Notes under the pieces: model-generated
The model's database searches: none
Seen by the model: only the letters and a program-made list of their open reading frames with translations
Told to the model about the DNA's origin: nothing
Made by a program: the position numbers and the translations under genes
DNA from: Ceratodon purpureus
Taxonomy: Eukaryota; Streptophyta; Bryopsida; Pseudoditrichales; Ditrichaceae
Direction of reading: 5' to 3'
NCBI GenBank assembly: GCA_014871385.1
Contig: CM026428.1
Span: forward strand, 1,213,088-1,277,087
DNA length: 64,000 nt
Shown: in pieces, positions 55,238 to 64,000 of the stretch
Position numbering within the stretch: position 1 is the stretch's first letter
Layout: the number at the start of each line of letters is the position of its first letter

Positions 55238-57534
55238 TGCCTAGTGCCTAGATAGGACAAGCTAGGCCTCTTCTCACCTCCTGATCAGCGCTGTCTTGAA
55301 TGCAGTTTCTTCACAACTGGAAAAGAAACAAGTAGTCAACTTCCATACATATGTCCTCCACTGATAGCAGAATGTCTCAGAAGAGTTACTTATGCAATAA
55401 TCATATTACTCTATTGGCAAGCAATTCCGCAGTTGGCAATGGAATCAACTCTTGTGTCTGTTAGAATTACCGTAACTAAAGAGTTAAAAGCAAGCATGCT
55501 GCAAGTAGAATTATGAACAGACGGGACCAAGGTGATGGACAAATAAGGCTGCAACACAGAATGAACATCTTACAAGTGATATTTTTTTTCAAAATCTCAA
55601 CAGGAAGAAACAAAACTGAGCAGCTAAAAATTCTTGTTCAAGAGCAACGGCGGTGGAATCAAGAGATACTATGGTGAACCAAACCTACGAAAAACGTTTA
55701 CTGTAAGCACGGCAGCACGAGTCAAGGTGCGAATCAGAGCATCTTGGCTTAGGTCAAGCTTAGCATCAGACATCAAGGTGCGAATCCGAGCATCTACAGA
55801 AATCAAAGACGATCCGGTACACCGACCTCGAGCCTGACGAAGATTCAAAGACCACATCCACCAACAATACCTGGGCAGACCTAAGCTCTTTAACATCACG
55901 GTGTGTGCATCAACTCCACACAACCAAAAAGCACCCGATCTCAGTACACAAAAATTTGGCCTTTAGAAGCAAATCGTCCTAAACAACAGGGTGCTGATAC
56001 AAAAACTCCCCTAGTTTTCACCAAACAAGACGCCAACGACGACACTACTCCCACTAAGAACGCCCCCACAACCCGCACAACGAAAGAAAAACGCAATAGG
56101 ATACCCCAAACGAAAACACAGAGGGCTACAAAACAACGATCACGCACCAGACGCGATCAGAAGAACAGCCAACATCCCTAATTCATAAACACTACACCGA
56201 TCGCTCGCTCTCTCCCCAAAAACGCTCCAAATTCCATCACAACCCTCGCTTGGGTCAAGGTAACACTTACCCCAACCAAGACGAAGTCCAAAAACCAAAC
56301 TAGTCCAAAGTCCAAAACATCACAAACTAGAGCTAGAACAAACGAAATAAAAGCAAACATTCCATCATTCATTCTCTAACCACACCAACACAGCAACGAC
56401 ATACATCAAGTCCAAGTCCAGAAGCTCATCACCGACAAAACCTCAAACGTAGATGCAAAGCTGGGACTAAACCTGTGAACCCAACTGAAGTCGGAAGCAA
56501 GCACACTAGTCTAGCTCGAGTGCGGAGTGAGCAGCAAGTTGAGCAGACTCAGAAGCATACAGTGACTTCCTACCCAAGTGAGGAGATGAAGGAGTCCGTG
56601 TCGATGATGATGGTGGTGATGGTGATGGTGACCAGGCATGGGCTTCGGGTTTCAGATCATCGACGACCCAAGTGCGAGAGAGAGAGAGAGAGTGACGATC
56701 GATGCCTGCAGGCTCTAGTGCGACTCTAGTGCCCAGTCACCGTTGGATGGCGATGTTGGAGGCTGGGCCTGGCAGAGTTAAGTTAGGTGGTGGCATGGGA
56801 ATGGGGCGGCCTCTCGCGGCCGCCGCGAGGTCCGTCGCGGAGTCACCACGGCGTCTGCCCTTCGCCTCTCGCCTTGAGCTGGTTCCACCAGTGTTGGAAA
56901 AACCTTCCAAGGAACTGTTCCACACCTAGATTCTCTCCAGGCTCATCCCATAACTTATGCCTAGCACTAGCCTAGCACCTTACCCAACTTATCCTTTGCT
57001 CTTGTTCTTTTCCACTTTTCTCTCTTCCAGCCTGCATCCTGTGGTTTTTGCAACTTGTACTACACTGAGTGAGCGCAGTTGTACGTTAGTTTCCAGATTT
57101 TTAGTTTTTTTTGAGTTTGAACAGCTTTTTTTTAAATTGCCAGGTGAGGAAATTACCGGTTGCTTGGGGCTTCTGTGGTGCAGCCCATGAATTAGCGTAG
57201 ACTTGTTGGTGTAAAGTGTTAGGAAGAACTTCACCTCGAAGGAACAGCTACACGAGGATCACATAACTTAGCTGGAGCATCAGCACATTGATTTATTGTA
57301 GAATTGCATCAAAACGAAGGAATGTTGTTGCTTTCTCCACATGAAAGGAGTTACTTCACCTGTGGTAAAATTACATTTAAAACTCACAGATGAAGGTTTG
57401 TTCAAAAACGATTCAAAAATTAAAAAAAGTTGAAAAATGAAAAACTCTACTTAGAATGGAGAAACAGAAATATATATCAATTATCATATCTTTTTAACAA
57501 GACCATCCATGCTTCAAAATTCCTTGTACTTTAA
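55238..57534. other. Upstream region of pyruvate kinase and intergenic sequence
   Basis: No gene is supported. The 5' UTR and promoter of the pyruvate kinase lie in its left part; a 5'-UTR intron is possible. At 56600-56640 there is a GATGGTG-type repeat, and at about 56672-56692 a (GA)n run. Confidence 0.4.
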
Positions 57535-58899
57535 CCCCTAAAGGACAAAGGGGTATTTCCACATTTTTCACTACATACAGTGCCATTCTTGCATTTTCCA
57601 AAGCAAGACAAATTTGAGAATCACCATAAGCAATTTAATCGTAAGGTCTTTGAAAGTAGTGGTATACCAAAATATGTACCAAATTTTGGGTTTGGAGAAG
57701 CAACGGATTGGAAGACAATAACATGTGAACTTTGGAAAATTAGTGAATTTTTGAAATACTAACAATGAGTTTCCGACTTTGACTAAAAATTGTTAATTCA
57801 AAAATTTATAAAAAATTGGCAACTAAAGCCAATTCTCTTCTCTAGTATGTTAAGAACATGCACAAAATTTTTTAGATTTTTTTGAGTTACCAATTTGGAG
57901 AAAATGGGTTTGACATAAGTGTCACTCTGAATTTTATTTTTTTCAACATGGCACTTTTTGCAAAATTCAAAAGGGTTTTCTCATAAATCAAAAACGGTGA
58001 AGCCATAAAAGAGTGGTCATACAAGCATTCTCCAAAAAAAAAATGCTAAAAATATAAATCCACAAGGAGAGATCTTAAAGTTTGGTTGAAATATTTTCAC
58101 TATAGAAACACTAACTTTATTGTAGAAACATAGGACCGACTCCTGTTCTTTCTTTTTTCTAAAATCAGGATTTCTTTTTTTCACCAAAATTTAAGCGTAT
58201 TCTTATTGCCAACTTGATTCTACAGAGGTTAGGAACAAAAAACACTCAAATCCAACCCTTCTAGGGCATTTTACAGGGTTTTTTATTTCTGCCGCAATCC
58301 ACAAGTGGTTGCTTTGTCCTTTAGGGTTAAGAGATATTTGCAGTCAAAATTTGAAAACACTATTTTATCAAAAATTGAGATTTTACTTTTTTTTTCAAGT
58401 TTTGTTGTTTTACATGTAAATACAATTTGAAGGCATGATCTCAGAGCTCGGATTTTCAATTCAATATTTCTCTGTATGCCTTTTTATTATCCAAGACCGG
58501 CCTTTGTATTTGAATTTCAGCATAACTTCATGTGAAAAATCAAGCATTTCTTTATGTTTTGTAGGTCTTATGAAGAAAACAAGTGCACGTACATATTCCT
58601 AACCTACCTAGAGCAAGAATTTGAAGAGCCTCACATCAATTTTGCTTTTGAAATTGGTTTGTTTGGCTCACAAAACACTTGATACCTATTTTGCAACAAG
58701 GGAAAAAAACTTTTTTTCCAACTTAGAACATTACGATTTCACAACCCCTAAGGAGTTTGAATCTGAGATTTGGGGTGCATATACATGTACAAGTAAGGCA
58801 CTAGATCCTACGGTTGTTTCCCCCCAAAATACATCAAAACTTTAAAACTCACACCTTGTATTGAAAGGGTTTAGTTTTGAGGCTTTTCAACTTTAGGGG
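57535..58899 (+). mobile_element. Non-autonomous piggyBac-like element(s), TTAA-flanked
   Basis: The left end is TTAA|CCCCTAAAGGACAAAG (TTAA 57531-57534). There are two right ends: CTTTGTCCTTTAGGG|TTAA (TTAA 58327-58330) and CTTTAGGGG|TTAA (58900-58903). The inner pair gives a 792-bp unit with nearly perfect 16-bp ends; the outer end gives 1365 bp. From about 58498 to 58899 the sequence is clearly related to the right part of the element at 60710-61561 (for example GGCCTTTGTATTTGAATTTC against GGCCTTTGTATGTGAATTTC). I see no transposase, so it would depend on one supplied elsewhere. Confidence 0.75.
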
Positions 58900-58903
58900 T
58901 TAA

Positions 58904-59507
58904 TTTACTTGTTCAAGGACATTCTAATGGGTTTGATAATCATAAACTATGTCTTTCTGAGTAAAGGAAAAAGGTCAATTCTTAAGGAATGAAGCAAATA
59001 TGTAAAAAATACATGTATCTTTTTAAAAAAATAAAAATGTGTGTTATCTTCTATAAGAGATATTTAGTTAGTGAACGGTACAATTTACATTTGTTTTGAG
59101 ATAATCCACGTTAATTTAATATGCAATTATGTAATTTTTTAAATTTTCATGGAAGATGCTTCAATATGTAAACATCTAAGGTAGCAGACTCAATTTCCAA
59201 GCGGGTCCAATTCTCGACCCCTACCTGTTTTGGGGCTAAGTCCCAAAAACCAACCAACTTGGTTTCAATTTATCCTAGAGTTTTCTAATTATATTCATGT
59301 TTGGAAAAATTGAGAACTCTTGATTGCTGTAGAAGCGCTCTATTTTCAGAATTTGATCTCTCGCGAAAACCAAGCCCCCAAGAGCGGATAATGGCCACTC
59401 TAAGCTTTTAGACTTAGACTTGTGAAAAAAATTATTTATAATTATTGGTTGCTCCAAAAAGCTATTGCAAAGGCATCCAAAAAAAAAATAAAATAAATAA
59501 AAAATAA

Positions 59508-59575
<68 letters not shown>

Positions 59576-60705
59576 TTTTAAGTATACAAATGTGAAATTC
59601 TGTTGGGAATGTGATTTACTACCTTACATGATGTTGGGTCAAAAGTGTACATCCAATGTTGTGTACAGAGCACAACCTCTTAACGTAACCAATTAAACAT
59701 GTCAACAATTGACATCTTCATCACAATGATGTGTTAGAGAGAGAGAAAAACTCTGGCCTGAAGAGCCAGAATGAATAAAGAGTTCGTTGGGGGAAGTACT
59801 ACCAATATGGTCACCAGGACTAGGCTGGGACGGGTATGATGTGTTACCATTGATCAAGTCATGTGCTGAAGACAAGTGGTAGCAGATGTGCCCACCCATC
59901 ACATTTAGACAGAAACTTCAAACTCAAACAGGTCATTCATTGTACTATGGTGGACAATATGAATATGCTGAAAGCATTCCCAACTTCCTGATTTGTCACA
60001 CATTTACCAGCACCACACCAATAAGTCACCCCTTGAGAGTGAATTTCTACCCACCGTATTGCAACCACATCTGCCATCCAATGATCCCAGCATAGAAGCA
60101 CGACAAAACAAAAAATTCCAATCTTCCTGGAAAGGTGGAAAACCACCAAAACTTCATCCACCGTAAAACCCTTCATCAACTCTTCCCAGTTTAGGTCAAC
60201 ATTGGGGTCAATAGTGTAGGCCACATTATATGGAGCAATTTATATTATTTGAACATCCCTTTATTAGCACGGGCTATTTGATTGGAAAGCCTACATTATG
60301 TTGAACTACATTATGATTTGTATTATTTTATACCTTAAATTAGTAGACAAACGCTCACCACCAATCAACAATGAGCTCGTGGCTTGGTGTCCAAATTCAC
60401 ATTTTAATAATCTTAATAACTAACCATTATTGTTTTGTGTTACTGGTTATTTGTGACTAAAGTGTCTGCTCTCGAAAGGGAGAATAGATCTTTACTTCCA
60501 TACCTTTGAACTGTCGGCATTAGATTAGAGGTGGATCGAACAGACACTAAATTCACGTCGGTTTCCTCCGAAGACCGAAGTTTCTGTCTCTCTACCTTAA
60601 ATTAAGATATGTCTTTGTAAGTCATAAGTGCCTATACAATTTATTTTTTTGAAAATTTTAAGCATGTATAATGAGAGTTATCATAATTAAGTACTACATT
60701 GTTTA
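58904..60705. other. Intergenic region with an (AT)n microsatellite
   Basis: A perfect (AT)n run of about 60 bp lies at about 59512-59572. On the minus strand two frames, 60224-59937 (YTIDPNVDLNWEELMKGF) and 59902-59702 (YHLSSAHDLINGNTSYPSQ), look somewhat protein-like and may be relic exons. I recognise no family and no intact gene. Confidence 0.35.
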
Positions 60706-60709
60706 ATAA

Positions 60710-61561
60710 CCCCTAAAGGACAATCTTCCACATTTGGGCTTTTTTAGAATTCGGGCATGTACCTACGACTTCAATTTAAATCGAGATTTTTTGAAATTTT
60801 AAATGGAGGTGTGCTGTTCCGAGAGCTCCGTGTGTATATTTTTATTTTTCAATTCCGACATCGGGATCAAATGTTATGAAGGTTTAAATGTCAAACGCTG
60901 CTCGTTGGGTAGCTGCTGAAATTTTCTAAGCCACTGTGAATGCAGCAAATTCTGCCCAAAACTGCCCAAATCTGCCAAAATCTGCCCAAGGATGAAACTT
61001 TGAAATTCCACCAAAAATTGAGATTTTGATATTTTTCAAAATTAAAAATTTTCTATTTATAGATAAGGCAGTAGAGCATGTTTCCTTTGTTCGGATTTTC
61101 AATCCAAGAATTTTTCATATGCTATTTTTGTTGTCAAAAAACGGCCTTTGTATGTGAATTTCAGCATACCCCCTAGCGGAAAATGATTTTTTTGGCAACC
61201 TTTCACAACATTTTTGAATATGATATTTTTTGGACATGTACCTTACTCACTTAGGAACAATAATATGGAGAGATTCATTCCATATCTACTTTAAAAAATG
61301 GTTTTTTGGGCCTTCAAAACTCTGTTGTCCCCTTTTTTCGTAGGGAAAAAAAACTTGTTTTTCTACTTTGAACGTTATGATCTTGCAATTGGTGAGGAAT
61401 GTGTGCGTGAGATTTGGTGGACATGTAGACATAGAAGTCAGCTACAAGATCTTACTGTTAGATGTACTAAAAAAGAACCCAAGTATGCAAAATCCACCTT
61501 GCTTTGAAGAGGGGCTGTTTTGAGGCAGTTTTGATGAAAAATACCCTCAGAACTTTAGGGG
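60710..61561 (+). mobile_element. Non-autonomous piggyBac-like element, 852 bp, ATAA-flanked
   Basis: The ends are ATAA|CCCCTAAAGGACA and ACTTTAGGGG|ATAA (60706-60709 and 61562-61565), a variant of the usual TTAA duplication. The first 250 bp strongly resemble the right end of the 37032-42483 piggyBac read inwards (TGCCACATTTGGGCTTTTTT against TTCCACATTTGGGCTTTTTT, then GGGCATGTACCTA in both). The right 400 bp resemble the 57535-58899 element. It therefore bridges the autonomous-type relic and the smaller element. Confidence 0.8.
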
Positions 61562-61565
61562 ATAA

Positions 61566-62019
61566 CTTGCAATAAGTAAAAATTTTAATGTATTTAAGTT
61601 ATCTCTATGGCAAAGATTGTGTAAGAAAAGAATTTAAAGACCATTTTTTATCTAAAGCCTTCAATAAAAAAAAATCAATCTTTTTACAAGATTGCAATCT
61701 ACTAATAGCATCAAACATTAAGAATTCCCGAGAGAATATTAGTGATCAAAATAGGTCAGAGAGTACTTTTCAATTTCGAATATTGTACAAATTTCAATGT
61801 TGAAAAACAAATCATACAAACATTTACATTTATTGTTAAAACTAACTTTCAATGCATAAAAATCATATCCCTATGAACGACTTGTCCATAAATAATGTAG
61901 ATAGCTTAAGTTATCAGAACAAGATATCTCTACCCTATATTCCAGCATTTTCATTGCAAACCATGTACTTATCACCTCCATCATGTATCTAGTAGGACAA
62001 TCCTGAAACATTCAAAGAC
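61566..62019. other. Non-coding region downstream of the glucosyltransferase
   Basis: AT-rich, no gene supported. The right end is probably the 3' UTR of the glucosyltransferase gene. Confidence 0.4.
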
Positions 62020-63900
62020 CTACTTATTAGAATGGCTTCTGTGGCACGTCCAACAAGAAGTGCAAAAGCTGCTGAGTTTCTCTCCATTTGTTTTCCGGGG
62101 TAGTGACGAAGGCAGAGTTTTGTGCAGGATCTCTGGGATTCTCTTCCTGATGTGTTTATGGAATGCATCACATGCACCTTGGGCACCATCTTCAGCCTGC
62201 ATTCCTTTCGAGATCTCTACTGCTTTTTCCTTCACCTGCAGCTCACAAGAAGCATCAGAATTACCATCACACAACAGTGTGTCTCGGACGACAATTCAGA
62301 TATGTTTTTATCCTTGAAAGAATGGGTAGATTTAGTAGTAGCATAGACATGTGATCAAGCACTTGCAACCAACAAAATGTTCATAAAAGTTCATAGATAG
62401 ACTCATGGATGCACCTCAGATTTTAACATAAAATTGATGGCGTCGACGAGTTTAGAGACGGAGAATCGGGCTGCAGGGATTGGTTCTGGTCCCACGCCCC
62501 TGTCATGTATCCGGCTCCCCCAAAAGAATTGATCACCGAAGAAAGGCACCACGGTTGTTGGACACTGGAAACAGATATGACGAGTTACAGAATGTTCTCC
62601 AAAACATGAACAAACGTGACTGTGTGAGGTAGAATATTAGTAAACATACTGGCAAAATTGGCTGATTATCGACTACATCGTAGTAGAGTTTAGCTCTTAT
62701 AGAATACTCAACGGCAAGAAGAGAATGGACAGAAAGACTACCGCAGCCTTGAGACCCGCTGCTACAGTACCAGCACCACCATGATGAATCTGCATAACCA
62801 GGGTTGCAAGTAATTGTCAAGGTAAGATTCAAGAGATACGTAGTATTCCATTCTAATTTCAAAGCTAGACAATTATTCAGAGCTCTGATGAGTGTAATTA
62901 ATGTTCTCGAATGTAAAAGGAGACTTACTACTGCCGCACACTGAGGGAAGAGCCAATCATGAGGACAATCCTGCGCAAGGTACACGAAGTCCAGAGGTTC
63001 CGCTTCTGCAAAAGAGAGAGAAGTAAAGAACCGTCCTGTGAATAAGCGCTTGTATAATATAGTGCAACGCTGCTTTAATACAAATTCTAATTGCAAGCGA
63101 ACTTTGCAATTCTCACTCTCCTCTTGAGAATCTCGTTGCTTTGTTCCAACCACCATTCCTTTAAACTTGTATTAATTTCATTACAATAGGTAGCACATGG
63201 AACCAAATAGAAACAGAAAGGAGACGAATTAAGTTTATACTCTTGGAATGCAAAGATTTTAACTTAACGTTTAAGCAGCATGTTGTCATCAATTAGTCAA
63301 TCGCTTGTTACTAGCATAAACAAGCATAGTACTGGATAGTGGAGGTATTTAAGTTCAAACTCACGCTTCCCCAGTTCAGTAGGTCCTTGACTGATAACAG
63401 CACGCTGTTTGGTTTGCCTCAAAGCTTCTATGATTTTCTTTGTCATACCTTGTGGATCTTCAACAGGCTAAGGGAGCAAAGTGGAAGCACATTCCCAGCC
63501 CCCGAAAGCAGAAACATCAGTGTTACCGTAACAGGCCAAATCGAAAAGAAATAAAAACCCCAAAAACTAATAATAAGAATTGGAATGCAAAATGAGAGAT
63601 AGAACAGGCATACTACAAGTATCCAAAAATCAGTCAAGTAGTAGAAACTTGAGTACAAATATACTAATGGATCCCCTACGTATCCTCTATCAAAACTTTA
63701 GCCAATGAATTATAAGACGTGATTTGAAGTAGGATAAAGCAGAAGGCATTTCAAATGTTTGCAACTTACAAGGCTGCCGAAGCCAACATAGATAGGTTTT
63801 GGTCCAGCTTTCAGCCACTTAACCAAATCTTCAGGAGGTTTGTAATCAGAGGCTTGATCCAAGAAGCAGAATCCTACCACATCAATTAGAGGACCCCAAT
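62020..63900 (-). CDS. UGT80: Sterol 3-beta-glucosyltransferase (UGT80 type), last six exons; 5' part beyond the window
   Basis: Exons 63900-63770, 63467-63365, 63005-62929, 62789-62742, 62564-62415 and 62235-62020 join with GT-AG borders and matching phases, giving about 241 residues. The sequence reads WGPLIDVVGFCFLD, PKPIYVGFGSLPVEDPQGMT, LDFVYLAQDCPHDWLFPQC, IHHGGAGTVAAGLKA (the sugar-nucleotide-binding block) and CPTTVVPFFGDQFFWGSRI. These are diagnostic of plant sterol glucosyltransferases, which transfer glucose from UDP-glucose to membrane sterols. The C-terminus ends CHRSHSNK. The N-terminal half lies beyond the right edge. No stop or frameshift is seen in the visible exons. Confidence 0.93.
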
Positions 63901-64000
63901 CTGCAGACACCATGTTGTGGTGAAGAAGAAAGTCAGTTTACCAGACAGTTTGGACTGGTATTGAACAAATATCAAGGTTAGTGGTGACTAATGTTTACAA

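Noticed and set aside
1..64000. tRNA and rRNA genes
   Set aside because: I looked for the usual tRNA A/B-box pattern and conserved rRNA strings and saw no convincing case. A dedicated scan could still find one.

Overview
The window looks like nuclear DNA of a land plant. It has GT-AG introns of about 70 to 1000 bp, a plant-type cytosolic pyruvate kinase, a UGT80-type sterol glucosyltransferase and a cinnamoyl-CoA-reductase-like dehydrogenase, all between plant transposons (Copia, piggyBac, Stowaway, hAT-like). The multicopy-looking SWIM, RING and DDE-like genes on the left and the intronless kinase make me lean towards a bryophyte. That is a weak inference, because no taxonomic marker is present.

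Layout. About 1-17 kb is accessory DNA: a transposase-like gene (+, 1119-3542), a small F-box-like ORF (+, 4333-4839), a decayed acidic protein gene (-, 6470-7478), an intact three-exon gene for a 779-residue double-RING, coiled-coil, AT-hook protein (-, 9136-12608), an acidic hypothetical ORF (+, 14005-14466) and a SWIM zinc-finger gene broken by in-frame TAG codons (-, 14709-16373). About 17.1-20.3 kb holds two satellite arrays in opposite orientation that share a 19-bp core. A pair of inverted repeats near 13.1 and 21.2 kb brackets this block. About 21.6-31.9 kb holds gene fragments, a 23-bp inverted repeat and a complete, very young Copia element (22398-27865; LTRs look identical, target duplication GGCAT), then a foldback MITE and small tandem repeats.

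The right half is more genic: a six-exon CCR/DFR-like gene (+, 32142-34650), a piggyBac element with a decayed transposase (37032-42483, TTAA on both sides), a Stowaway MITE (45809-46101), a single-exon kinase (-, 48780-50687), a five-exon pyruvate kinase (-, 52873-55237), two non-autonomous relatives of the piggyBac (about 57.5-58.9 and 60.7-61.6 kb), and the last six exons of the sterol glucosyltransferase (-, 62020-63900), which runs off the right edge.

Most interesting find: between the pol stop and the 3' LTR of the young Copia, on the opposite strand, there is an intact and apparently spliced 130-residue gene. It encodes a short hydrophobic segment followed by an RNase H1 N-terminal (viroplasmin/hybrid-binding) domain. 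The conventional genes are ordinary metabolic or signalling genes with no operon-like relation; the accessory genes look like cargo or remnants of mobile elements.
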